Shown here: piece after piece, positions 1 to 7,990 of the stretch
How positions within the stretch are numbered: the stretch's first letter is position 1
Layout of the letters: each line of letters opens with the position of its first letter
The notes under the pieces: model-generated
Told to the model about the DNA's origin: nothing
The model's input: only the letters and a program-made list of their open reading frames with translations
The model's database searches: none
Source of the DNA: Peribacillus folii
GTDB taxonomy: Bacteria; Bacillota; Bacilli; Bacillales; DSM-1321
Direction: 5' to 3'
Assembly (NCBI RefSeq): GCF_030271255.1
Contig: NZ_JASJOM010000002.1
Span: forward strand, 1-64,000
DNA: 64,000 bases
Position numbers and translations under genes: made by a program

Positions 1-190
1 CCTCCTTTTGAGCTTTACTCCAGCTAGTATAAGTGTTTTCAGCCCATTCACTGAAGTCGAGTAATTCAGCTTTACTCCAGATTACTTTTAATCCTTCTTG
101 TATTTGTATGCCAGTCCGCTTTTCTCTGCCTGTTAATGTAGCGAGCACCCTATCCAGGTGGGTGTCGTTTTCTATATATAAGCTATCCAT
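1..190 (-). CDS. Hypothetical protein, 5' part only (runs off the left edge)
   Basis: The reverse strand opens with ATG at 190 behind a strong AGGAGG site (about 197-202) and stays open to position 1, so at least 63 residues are present and the C-terminus lies outside the window. It begins MDSLYIEND, continues as a charged sequence rich in Lys, Glu and Trp, and shows no membrane segment or motif I recognise. It sits at the left end of the AT-rich island. An imperfect inverted repeat lies just upstream and could hold its promoter or operator. I am fairly sure it is translated; no function is suggested. Confidence 0.6.
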   Translation of the reverse strand, partial: MDSLYIENDTHLDRVLATLTGREKRTGIQIQEGLKVIWSKAELLDFSEWAENTYTSWSKAQKE

Positions 191-217
191 TCTTTTAGTC
201 CTCCTATGTAATGTAAT

Positions 218-281
218 AACCCAACTTAAATCGGGGTCTATATAATATTAAATAAATAAAAACACCGTTTCGAGTTGGGTT
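218..281. repeat. Imperfect inverted repeat upstream of the edge gene
   Basis: AACCCAACT (218-226) is mirrored by AGTTGGGTT (273-281). Including interrupted pairing, about 15 of 20 positions match across a 24-bp AT-rich centre. It lies between the start of the reverse-strand gene ending at 190 and the gene-free stretch to the right. It could be an operator, a hairpin in the leader, or a terminal repeat of a lost element. Confidence 0.4.
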
Positions 282-1042
282 GTTACTCCATACTATCTAG
301 AACCTTGTTTTGAATCCAAGTAAAGAGTTAGCTATCATCTTTATATAATTAGAGATAAATTGAAGGTGATTTTTGAATAACTAATAGTCCCCTTATACAG
401 ACTATCATACACGAAGAGCCGGAATCTTTGATAGGCTATGTAGAAACAAATTCAAGCAAGCCTTTACAGAAATAAACTATTCTAGTTTCTTCAAAGTGGG
501 TGTAATATCCTTTGGAAGAGAAAATACTATTATACCAACGTTTGTGGCCTGCAGCTAATATACTGAAGTTTAAGGAGTTTTAGCCGTTCCTTATATTAAT
601 ACGGGAGAAATAGATATTTTCCGGTGATGTCGAATAAAGTAGCGTTAAAAATAAAACAACGACGAGCATAAATTATGCTATAGGTGCAATTTTGTACTCT
701 CATTTTGAACCCACAAGGTATGTGTGTATGGATTTGGTGCCAATCTTTCGAAGCCCACCCCCTATTCAATGACTTAGCTTGCCTTCGGCTAATGCCCCTT
801 ATCTAGTTAGCTGTCTATAAAAAGAACTCACTAAATGATAGTAGTCACTCTGCTTCCTTTCCGTTGTTCGCTTCACTATTTATTCCACGGTCTAATTGAC
901 TTCGGGGCCCTGTCCTCCTTTGGAAACCCATGCTTAACGGAAAGAAAAGGCATTTTCCGCTGCCCCTTTCGCTACGCTACGGGTAAGCATACCAAAGGGG
1001 ACTTCCCAAAGTAAATCAGCTTTCGCGGCATAAACTGTTCCG
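282..1042. other. Gene-poor AT-rich stretch
   Basis: No open frame with a credible start and ribosome binding site is visible on either strand. Around 960-1010 there is a hairpin in which CCCCTTT is mirrored by AAAGGGG. The GC-richer piece at about 730-1060 differs in composition from its surroundings. A reverse-strand open frame crosses it (934-1149), but it has no ribosome binding site and starts inside the gene at 1043-1264, so I do not call it. This piece may be a dispersed repeat or a relic. Confidence 0.4.
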
Positions 1043-1264
1043 CTATGAGTTAAGAACACGGTTAGGCGTACATGAGTAAGACCTGTCGAACATCCTTTCC
1101 ATAACAATATCAGTGAATTTAGAGGGAGTATAAGGCGGTTTTTCCTCATGTAATTCCTTAATCCACTTTATACGAAACTCATTTGCTTCCTTTTGCCCTT
1201 CACTTGTGTTTATGCGGCTGTTTTCATCTTCTAACTTTTTGATAACTTGTTTATAGTCCATCAT
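1043..1264 (-). CDS. Small charged helical protein coupled to the XRE regulator
   Basis: This reads as a 73-residue soluble, strongly charged protein beginning MMDYKQVIKKLEDEN, with helix-forming heptad-like spacing in its first 40 residues. Its start (ATG 1264, GGAGG nine bases before) overlaps the stop of the upstream regulator gene, so the two are probably translationally coupled. A similar arrangement of XRE gene followed by small coiled-coil ORF recurs at 2238-2619, which suggests a two-gene module. I do not recognise the family. The last 25 or so residues are less convincing and may run into non-native sequence. Confidence 0.5.
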   Translation of the reverse strand: MMDYKQVIKKLEDENSRINTSEGQKEANEFRIKWIKELHEEKPPYTPSKFTDIVMERMFDRSYSCTPNRVLNS

Positions 1265-1517
1265 GTTCAAATTCCTCCATATACACATATTTCTTCACGA
1301 GTGTGAGAAGGCGTTCCCCTATAGCAAGTTTTCCTTGCTCAATACGAGAAAGAACTGTTTGTCCAATTCCTAATTGTGCTGCTAATTCCATCTGACTCAA
1401 TCCGTCAAACGCCCGGCGCACTACCAATGCCCTATTGATTGGCAATAAGTGAAGATTAATGATTGCTCCTTCTTTTTTGTAATCCACATTTTCAAATGCT
1501 GTTTGATTAAGATTCAT
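1251..1517 (-). CDS. Small XRE-family helix-turn-helix regulator
   Basis: This is an 88-residue protein. Residues about 35-70 form a lambda-repressor-type helix-turn-helix: SQMELAAQLGIGQ is followed by the recognition-helix pattern VLSRIEQGK. The N-terminus carries a short conserved patch (INLHLLPI) shared with the truncated copy at 2434-2619. ATG 1517 is preferred over ATG 1526 because AAAGGG abuts the latter and is well spaced from the former. The leader contains a hairpin (GCCGCT at 1551-1556 with AGCGGC at 1566-1571) and is similar to the leader of the second copy. It probably controls its own locus or island genes; the target is unknown. Confidence 0.75.
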   Translation of the reverse strand: MNLNQTAFENVDYKKEGAIINLHLLPINRALVVRRAFDGLSQMELAAQLGIGQTVLSRIEQGKLAIGERLLTLVKKYVYMEEFEHDGL

Positions 1518-2237
1518 ATATTCCATCCCTTTCTAGGATTATTTGTATGAGCCGCTCCAAGTACGAGCGGCATATATGAAAGTCAAGGGACGAGCTTAAC
1601 TTCTAGATGTAAAGTAACCCTTTAACAAGGGTTCTGCAACAGTTTTTTACATAAATTATGTTATTTTTTATGTATGAAATTAACAAAACAAACTTACAAT
1701 CATTTTTGTTAATTCATTAGGTTTTTCCCCATTTTGATATATAAATAAAAATTTGATAAAAAATCGTACATTTATTTAATTGATTTTATTGACTCAAAAG
1801 GGAAAAGGGAAAGAGGAAGATGTTAAGAGGAAAAAGAAGATATCATTCAAGAGGGAAGAAAGCAAGGACTGTTAATATAACCAGCATTCAACATGAAATC
1901 CAAGCTTAAATAAAGACCCTAGAGGACACAGAATGGCTATTTCCGGGCCGTAAACAACTCCTACCTTCAGTGTTACTCTATCCATTGATGATTCCTTCTC
2001 AATTTAGTCCTTTTTGCACCCTTAGAAGAAAAAAAACATCTAGTGCAGTTACACTTTATTTAATTAGGGTCACGAAAGGGACTAATTCTGGTTTTCTATG
2101 TGCTAATTCCACGGATATGAGGTTAGTATTAGTAAGCTTTCAAAGCAAAAACCTCATTTTAGTTAGGTTGTTATATCTAGTGCATGTAGTGAGCGGGTAT
2201 GATGTGGGTATCATCACGCCTTGCACTTACTAAATAT
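1518..2237. other. Intergenic region, AT-rich, no gene recognised
   Basis: It contains the leader and promoter side of the XRE gene (to about 1700), including the 1551-1571 hairpin. The rest is low-complexity AT-rich DNA. A forward open frame at 1970-2233 lacks a ribosome binding site and has an improbable composition, so it is not called. Confidence 0.5.
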
Positions 2238-2369
2238 TTATTCACTGTTTGAGCTAGTTAATGTTGAAGCTATATTGTTTTCTGCTTCTAATTGTTGAAT
2301 TTTCTGCGTTAATTCCTCAACACAACCCGGGATATTGTCTATTTCTTTCTGTATTTCATTTCTTGCCAA
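2238..2369 (-). CDS. Small coiled-coil protein (43 aa)
   Basis: The start is a TTG at 2369 behind a good AAAGGAGG site, giving a 43-residue acidic protein. It begins LARNEIQKEIDNIPG and continues with leucine/isoleucine heptads (ELTQKIQQLEAEN), typical of a short coiled coil, then a Thr/Ser-rich tail. It follows the truncated XRE gene just as the 1043-1264 gene follows the intact one. An in-frame extension upstream to 2468 lacks a ribosome binding site. Family and role are unknown. Confidence 0.5.
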   Translation of the reverse strand: MARNEIQKEIDNIPGCVEELTQKIQQLEAENNIASTLTSSNSE

Positions 2370-2433
2370 GTCCAATCCTCCTTTCCATAAAGGTATTTTT
2401 CTACTATTTGGATGAGATGAGCCGGAATTAGGC

Positions 2434-2619
2434 TTAACCATTTTCAATAAGTGAATAACGAAGGACATGCGAGAACCCTATTAACGCCACTAGCTGACCT
2501 TGTGTTAATCCGTCATACAAACGTTTCACTCGTAATTGGTGATGAAGCGGCAGCAAATGCAAGTTAATAATTCCTCCTTCTTTGAATTGGTTACTTTCAA
2601 GGCCTTGTTCACTAATCAT
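2434..2619 (-). pseudogene. Truncated XRE-type regulator, second copy
   Basis: This 61-residue product shares INLHLLPL, the xVxRxxDGLxQ segment and the first helix-turn-helix helix with the regulator at 1251-1517. The reading frame stops directly after LIENG, where the intact copy carries its recognition helix and 20 further residues. Alignment around GFSHVLRYS is also irregular, suggesting a small indel. The upstream sequence (CTAGAAAGG plus an ATAATC motif) matches that of the first copy, so the two arose by duplication. A short functional protein cannot be excluded, but a degenerate copy is more likely. Confidence 0.6.
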
Positions 2620-2812
2620 TTATGTGTCATTCCTTTCTAGGATTATATTTGTAAAAGAAGCAACTCCGGAGATGGTAGAATTGGAGCAGCTTATATAAAG
2701 TCGGGAACGACTTGACTTTACGGATAGAACATAATTTTTTTCTGATTATAAATAACTTTTTTGTTTAGGTATACTTTTCGAACCGGTATTACTTCTCTCT
2801 CTTAAAAATGGA

Positions 2813-2841
2813 ATTTAAGTTATCAAGTTTTATGGTATGAT
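2813..2841 (+). promoter_or_regulatory. Candidate promoter of the Gabija operon
   Basis: An extended -10 box TGGTATGAT ends at 2841. A poor -35 (TTTAAG-like) lies 16-17 bases before it. It is followed 20 bases later by a GGAGGT (2861-2866) that has no start codon at a usable distance, so the leader may once have carried another start. Confidence 0.4.
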
Positions 2842-2922
2842 TTACCTGTATAGAAAAATCGGAGGTACAGATTTAGAGCTTAACTAAGGTCTTTGCCAAA
2901 AGAGAAGGGTATGGGAGAAAAT

Positions 2923-4650
2923 ATGATTTTCAAACATCTAACTTTAACAAATTTCAGGAACTTTGAAATTGTAGATTTAGATTTAACTAATCGTAATATT
3001 GTATTTGGACTAAATGATATTGGTAAGAGTAATTTTCTAGCTGCTTTACGTTTCCTGCTGGATAGAAATTTTAGGAGAAATGGCTTTGTGGATTCGGATT
3101 TCTACAATAAAGACACAAGTAGCGAAATTATTATAACTCTCAAGATTGATATTGCTGATAATGAAGATAATGATGATAATAAGAAAATTTATACGATGAT
3201 GAGCGGTGCTATTACATCGGATGCTAAAGAGATATACATTCAACTTAAATCTAAATACGATAGCGATTCTCTTATAGGAGAACCTAATCTATATTGGGGA
3301 GTAGATTTAGAAGATTTAGAGGAAATTCCAAGCAGTCAATCGTATTTTGAGCTAGATAAATACTTTAATGTAGTTTATATTGATTCATCGATTCAATTAG
3401 AAAATACTTTCAAAAGATATACAAAAGAAATACTTAAGGGTGAGTCTACCTTAAGTGAAAAGGAAAGAAAAGTTCTTAGTGACAATATTAAGAATCTTAA
3501 TAAAACAGTGGGTAATCTGGGTACGATTAAAACTTTTGAGAAAGATTTGGAAGAAGAGTATAAGAAATTTAAGGATGAAAAAAACTTTAAGGTTTCTATA
3601 CAATCCGAGATTGAAATAAGCAATATTCATAGTAAACTCACACCATACATATTAGATGAAAAATCAGAGAATTATCCAACATCTGGAGATGGTAGAAAAA
3701 AGATTCTAGCGTATACACTTCTTACTCTTGAAAATCGTAGATTAGAAGAAAGGAAAATCAACATTTTCCTTATAGAAGAATTAGAGAATCATTTACATAG
3801 GTCAATGCAGATTGCCTTGTCTTACCAAATTTTCTCAGATGAAATATTTAAATATTTGTTTATGACAACTCATTCTTCCCTAATTGTAAGCCAAATGGAT
3901 GATGTTAATCTAATCAAGCTATTTAAAGGGAATAAAGTGGTAGGTAAATCTTACTTTTATAGAGTACCAGATGAATATATGACATTAAAACAAAAGTTAA
4001 ATCAAAATTTAGCTGAAGCTATCTATGCAGATGTTGTTTTGCTTGTCGAGGGACCATCAGAGAAAATACTGTTTGAACGTATAATAAAAGATAAGTGCGA
4101 ACGTTATGAGAGTTTTGGTGGTTATATTCTAGAAGTCGATGGTATTAATTTTAGTGAATACTATTCTGTATTATCTGCCCTGGGTATAAAGGTGATAGTA
4201 AAAACTGATAATGACCTTAAGAAAGTAAAAGGGGAAGAGTGTAATCTTTTAGGTGTAAATAGATGCCTAAGGCTTATGGGAGCTGAGACAAAGACAAACA
4301 TGAGTAAAGTTGACCCTAAAAGATATGAAGATGAACCTGATTATGTAGTTGAATTAAAAAATATTGTCTTTAGTAAATTACCTAAAACTATAAACTCATT
4401 AAAAAGTAAAAATATCTACTTGTCTAAGGTAGATTTAGAAAATGATTTGTATGAAGTTATTCCAGATATTATGGATAACTTAGCTATTGAGATGAATAGT
4501 TCCAAAAGTGGTGTTGACTACTTACAAAGTGCAAAACTTATTAACATGATTGAATTAAGTAAAAGAATTACTGAAGAAGAAGTAGACAAAATATTTAAAC
4601 ATGAGAGATTTGAGTGTTTGAAAGTGTTGGTGGACTTATGTTGCCAGTAG
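2923..4650 (+). CDS. gajA: GajA, OLD-family ATPase/TOPRIM endonuclease of a Gabija system
   Basis: GajA is the DNA-nicking effector of the Gabija anti-phage system; its ATPase-like domain senses nucleotide depletion and its TOPRIM domain cuts DNA. This 575-residue protein has a Walker A at about 29-37 (GLNDIGKSN), an ABC-type signature near 260 (TSGDGRKK), a Walker B near 290 (IFLIEELENH), an H-loop (TTHSS) near 325, and a TOPRIM domain from about 370 (LLVEGPSEK; KTDND near 427). Its length matches the described GajA (about 578). I chose ATG 2923 because GGGAGA lies five bases upstream and the protein then opens with the family-typical MIFKHLTLTNFRNF; TTG 2893 and ATG 2911 are weaker. The gene overlaps gajB by 13 bases. 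Gene and partner are AT-rich relative to the chromosome to the right, consistent with transfer. Confidence 0.88.
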   Translation: MIFKHLTLTNFRNFEIVDLDLTNRNIVFGLNDIGKSNFLAALRFLLDRNFRRNGFVDSDFYNKDTSSEIIITLKIDIADNEDNDDNKKIYTMMSGAITSDAKEIYIQLKSKYDSDSLIGEPNLYWGVDLEDLEEIPSSQSYFELDKYFNVVYIDSSIQLENTFKRYTKEILKGESTLSEKERKVLSDNIKNLNKTVGNLGTIKTFEKDLEEEYKKFKDEKNFKVSIQSEIEISNIHSKLTPYILDEKSENYPTSGDGRKKILAYTLLTLENRRLEERKINIFLIEELENHLHRSMQIALSYQIFSDEIFKYLFMTTHSSLIVSQMDDVNLIKLFKGNKVVGKSYFYRVPDEYMTLKQKLNQNLAEAIYADVVLLVEGPSEKILFERIIKDKCERYESFGGYILEVDGINFSEYYSVLSALGIKVIVKTDNDLKKVKGEECNLLGVNRCLRLMGAETKTNMSKVDPKRYEDEPDYVVELKNIVFSKLPKTINSLKSKNIYLSKVDLENDLYEVIPDIMDNLAIEMNSSKSGVDYLQSAKLINMIELSKRITEEEVDKIFKHERFECLKVLVDLCCQ

Positions 4651-6179
4651 ATAAAAATATACGGGAAGAAATTCTGACAGCTAGTGGCAATATTGTAATA
4701 AGTGCTAGTGCAGGAACAGGGAAAACATATACTACTATCCAACGTATAATTAAAGATGCAGAGGGGAGTAGCAACTATCAGACATTTGCTGCTGTTACTT
4801 TTACTAGAAAGGCAGCCAAAGAAATAGTTAAACGGCTGGGTCCAAATAAGGGTGAGGGATTTGTTGGGACAAATGATAATTTTATTTGGTTAGAGATAAT
4901 TCAACCGTTTATGTACGATGTGTATGGTAAATATTTCAAAATGGAAATCAAACCAGACTTTAGTGATGTTAATCAGGTTAGAAATTTTAATGAAGGTATT
5001 GAGAAGATTAGGAAGACGCAATTGATGTGTAAGTATAAAAACAGAAAAAGGAATTTTGCATTCGAATTGGCTCTAAGCATTCTAAAGGGTTCTCACTCTT
5101 GTAGGAGATATATGAAAGCAAAGTATTATAGAATTTATATTGATGAGTATCAAGATAGTGACGTTGATATGCACAACTTCTTTATGTATCTATGCGATGA
5201 GCTCGATATTCCTCTGTTTGTTGTTGGGGATTCTAAACAGTCTATATATGGCTGGCGAGGGGCATATAGCGATGGATTCACCGGGTTATCTACACTACAA
5301 ACATTTAAAAACTTTGAATTATGGCATAACTTTCGGTCAAACCAAGTTATCCAAAATTACTCTAATATATTTATGAAGAGTGTGAGAAAACATTTCCAAC
5401 CAACTGAATTTAATGATGAAGTAATTGTCTATAAATACAATATTGATACCGAAGCAATTAGCTATATAAATGAATGGATTGATGTTAAAAAGAATTGTGC
5501 CTTTTTAAACTTTAGTAATGATTCCTCAGAGTCCTGGAGTGAGCAATTAAAGAAAGTAGGCATGCCTTTCGTTTTTATACCTGGTTCTCCTTTAGACTAT
5601 TCTAATATAGAAAGTGAGCATATATGGATAGCTAGAGCTATAGCACAGTATTCTATGCAACATAGGTATAGTGAGTATGATTTTATAGACGAAATACCAA
5701 TGCCGGAAGCCTATAGAATTTCTGATATTAAGAAAATGCTAATAAAAATTAAGGATTCGCAGTATGACCGTTACCTATATGAAGAAAACTGTATAAAATT
5801 GTACGATTACCTTGGGTACAGTGAAGACTTGGATAAAATTAAGAAAGAGATAGGTAAATTATATGAAGTAGTAAATGATGAGAAATACATACCTACATAC
5901 AACCAAGACCGTTACAAATTAACTTCTGGCACAATTCATTCATCCAAAGGGCTTGAGTTTGAGCAAGTAATAATAAATGCTCAGGATTATGATATGACGA
6001 AAGATGGAATGAATTTTTTGCATTATGTTGCAATTTCTAGACCAGAAGAAAGATTATTAATAATTGCTAAAGAAGGCTTTATGGACAGATATAAAGCTAA
6101 TATCGATAATGCAATTTCAGAAACTCTGAAATTAGGGCTTGAAATTGAAATTTCAAAAGTTATTAAGATTATGGGATAA
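4638..6179 (+). CDS. gajB: GajB, UvrD/PcrA-like helicase of a Gabija system
   Basis: GajB is the superfamily 1 helicase partner that binds GajA and is needed for defence. The 513 residues show motif I near 25 (SASAGTGKT), motif Ia (TFTRKAAKEI), motif II (IDEYQDSD), motif III (VGDSKQSIYGWRG), motif V (TIHSSKGLEF) and a motif VI-like end (YVAISRPEERL). Helicase lengths in known Gabija loci are about 490-500. ATG 4638 with GGTGGA just upstream is preferred over ATG 4614. It begins inside the end of gajA, so the two are co-translated. The sequence is intact with no frameshift, so the system is plausibly functional. Confidence 0.88.
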   Translation: MLPVDKNIREEILTASGNIVISASAGTGKTYTTIQRIIKDAEGSSNYQTFAAVTFTRKAAKEIVKRLGPNKGEGFVGTNDNFIWLEIIQPFMYDVYGKYFKMEIKPDFSDVNQVRNFNEGIEKIRKTQLMCKYKNRKRNFAFELALSILKGSHSCRRYMKAKYYRIYIDEYQDSDVDMHNFFMYLCDELDIPLFVVGDSKQSIYGWRGAYSDGFTGLSTLQTFKNFELWHNFRSNQVIQNYSNIFMKSVRKHFQPTEFNDEVIVYKYNIDTEAISYINEWIDVKKNCAFLNFSNDSSESWSEQLKKVGMPFVFIPGSPLDYSNIESEHIWIARAIAQYSMQHRYSEYDFIDEIPMPEAYRISDIKKMLIKIKDSQYDRYLYEENCIKLYDYLGYSEDLDKIKKEIGKLYEVVNDEKYIPTYNQDRYKLTSGTIHSSKGLEFEQVIINAQDYDMTKDGMNFLHYVAISRPEERLLIIAKEGFMDRYKANIDNAISETLKLGLEIEISKVIKIMG

Positions 6180-6389
6180 ATGAACTTGAGTACCCTTATT
6201 GGGTATGGTTGATGAATGTATCATTTGTCAATAAAATTAATGCGTATGTTAAATTATTTAGCAGTTACTCAAATTATAAAAAGGGTAAGGTAGGTTATAT
6301 TTCCATTTGGGTTAGGTTTATATTAACCGTGTGAACCGATATTTAAGCGTACGAATGTTAGGTGAAAAACAGTCGGAGTAGTACGAATA
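6180..6389. other. Intergenic DNA after gajB
   Basis: AT-rich and with no credible reading frame. It leads into the first tRNA-like relic at 6412 and a terminator at 6492-6530. No distinct terminator directly behind gajB was found. Confidence 0.4.
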
Positions 6390-6411
6390 AAATATTGATA
6401 TATCAACATTT

Positions 6412-6466
6412 AGCAGTGGCTGATTGGGGTGCTGGTGCCCGTCTTCAAAACCGCTGAGCACGTAAT
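6412..6466 (+). pseudogene. 5' fragment resembling a selenocysteine tRNA
   Basis: The sequence GTCTTCAAAACCG (anticodon loop with UCA) and the GC-rich arm before it (GGGGTGCTGGTGCCC) match the D-arm/anticodon-arm region of bacterial tRNA-Sec. The stretch that should form the long variable arm begins (GAGCACG) and then gives way to AT-rich sequence, with no T-arm or acceptor 3' half. It is preceded by a TTGATATATCAA palindrome. Loss of half the molecule means it cannot work as a tRNA. An opal-suppressor-type tRNA is an alternative reading. Confidence 0.4.
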
Positions 6467-6491
6467 TATTATAAAAAGATTAAATTTCTTT

Positions 6492-6530
6492 GACAGTGGG
6501 GAAGAAAAAGCTCACTGTCTTTTGTTTTTT
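6492..6530 (+). terminator. Intrinsic terminator
   Basis: GACAGTG (6492-6498) pairs with CACTGTC (6513-6519) and is followed by a T-rich run. It would end transcription through the gajAB and tRNA-relic segment. Confidence 0.75.
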
Positions 6531-6705
6531 ACTGAATTAATAAAATCTCGATTTTTTTAATTAATAATTTATATTTAAAATGATAAATTTATCTGAATTT
6601 TGACAAAAATATATATACATGTATAAAATAGACCTATATTTTTAGATATATTTGTAATTAAACGAATCTTTTTACCTATATAATCGGGGGATGAGGGGGA
6701 GAGTT

Positions 6706-7569
6706 ATGGCTAGCGTTGATGAAGTTATTTATAGTTCTGATAATAATGATGTGAAAATCAGTATAGAATCAATAACAACAAAAGATTACGAGGAAAAGTA
6801 CAGAGGGAATTTGTATTGCACTTTTATAGGGTGTGAGGCGAAAATGAGTTATGTATATGATAGTAAATTAAATCGTGGCTATTTCAGGAACTGGAGAAAT
6901 GAACAACATTCAACCGATTGTGTTTATTTTACTGCTAATGTAAAAAGTAAATCCGGTTCGTATAAAGAAGGGGAAGTATTTGGTGTTTTAACAAAGAAAC
7001 AAAAATATGATTCTTTGGATAGAGCATTTGACTTGCTATCGATGACAGAGGAAGAAAAAGAGAAAAGACGAAAAGAAAGAAGAAATAAACCAAAAAAAGA
7101 AACAACTATTGAAACTAATCCAAAGCCTGAAATTAAGATAGTACTTGATTTAAGTGAGGAAAGTACAGTTTCGAAAGTTGACGATAAAATCAAACCAAGA
7201 TTGGGAAGCAGCAAAACAGCTGATAGATTAAACGATACAGACTTAAACAAAACCAAAACTGTTTATGGTTTCCTAAACACAGTAAGCCTTGAAAATGGAA
7301 AGTTCGCAATCACAATGATTTATCAGAATATATTGGTTGATGTGAAATTTGAAGAAGCTTTTACAGCTAACAGCCCGGATGCCCCAGGGTATTTTCATCA
7401 CATCAAAAGGTATTATGAAGAATATGAGAACGTTCCATTTGCTGCTCTAGGTGAAATAAGAAAAAATAGAATTTCAGGTAGATTTGAAGTTATAGTTTAT
7501 GATAGTGAAAGCTTAAAGATAAATAGAATGACTTTGTTATCCTTAGCTGCATTTTATTCTCTCGGTTAG
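6706..7569 (+). CDS. Unrecognised protein with CoiA-like zinc knuckle
   Basis: This is a 287-residue soluble protein. Near the N-terminus Cys38 and Cys43, then His68 and Cys72, form a C-X4-C...H-X3-C pattern like the zinc-binding start of CoiA-like and other phage- or island-borne nuclease-associated proteins. A Lys/Glu/Arg-rich linker (about 108-150) separates it from a folded-looking C-terminal half (about 185-287) with no motif I know. ATG 6706 has GAGGGGGAGA directly upstream; the in-frame ATG 6691 does not. It lies about 500 bases behind gajB, past a terminator, and is flanked by tRNA relics, so it is probably a separate transcript. It could be another defence or mobile-element gene. No function is assigned. 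Confidence 0.65.
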   Translation: MASVDEVIYSSDNNDVKISIESITTKDYEEKYRGNLYCTFIGCEAKMSYVYDSKLNRGYFRNWRNEQHSTDCVYFTANVKSKSGSYKEGEVFGVLTKKQKYDSLDRAFDLLSMTEEEKEKRRKERRNKPKKETTIETNPKPEIKIVLDLSEESTVSKVDDKIKPRLGSSKTADRLNDTDLNKTKTVYGFLNTVSLENGKFAITMIYQNILVDVKFEEAFTANSPDAPGYFHHIKRYYEEYENVPFAALGEIRKNRISGRFEVIVYDSESLKINRMTLLSLAAFYSLG

Positions 7570-7677
7570 TCTTCTTAAATTATGATTTGTTCATTTGAGG
7601 TGAATTGATTCTAATGGTAATAAATCGGTCTAAGTTCGAAAAGTGACCGTAACACTGAACGGAAGAAAACAGCGGTA

Positions 7678-7750
7678 TATAAGGTAGCTCAGCTGGATAG
7701 AGTAACGCCCTTCTAAGGCTCGGTCGGGAGTTCAAATCTATCCTGCAAGT
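7678..7750 (+). pseudogene. tRNA-Arg(UCU) pseudogene
   Basis: TAGCTCAGCTGGATAGAGTA is an almost perfect D-arm. A CTTCTAA anticodon loop (anticodon UCU) follows, then GGTCGGGAGTTCAAATC, a T-arm. The acceptor stem halves (about 7678-7684 and 7744-7750) no longer pair and the anticodon stem has mismatches. The gene is recognisable from end to end but decayed. Confidence 0.7.
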
Positions 7751-7894
7751 CTTTCAAGAAAAAGGTTGATATATAATACTGATTATTGACATTAGTTCGG
7801 GATTTTGATTAACTTCATATCAAAGGTTTTTAATAATCGTATGGACAATTAGATAATTAGCATTGACTAAAACTACTGTAAACATTGATATACC

Positions 7895-7945
7895 AACGAT
7901 GTGGCGGAATTGGCAGACACGCACGACTCAAAATAGTGGTCCTCA
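7895..7945 (+). pseudogene. 5' fragment of tRNA-Leu(CAA)
   Basis: GATGTGGCGGAATTGGCAGA is the classic 5' half of tRNA-Leu. It is followed by a CTCAAAA anticodon loop (anticodon CAA). After the start of the long variable arm the sequence becomes AT-rich and runs into a terminator; the T-arm and acceptor 3' end are missing. A TTGATATACCAA motif lies immediately upstream. Confidence 0.7.
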
Positions 7946-7954
7946 ATAAATATT

Positions 7955-7990
7955 AAAAGGAAACGCTTATATACGAGTGTCTCCTTTTTT
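7955..7990 (+). terminator. Intrinsic terminator behind the tRNA-Leu relic
   Basis: AAAAGGA plus ACGCT pairs with AGTGT plus TCCTTTT, followed by Ts. Its place suggests it ended the former tRNA operon. Confidence 0.65.

Noticed and set aside
934..1149. 71-residue reverse open frame
   Set aside because: No ribosome binding site; it starts inside the coupled small gene in another phase, and the composition fits a repeat rather than a protein.
1970..2233. 87-residue forward open frame
   Set aside because: No start signals and unlikely amino-acid pattern.
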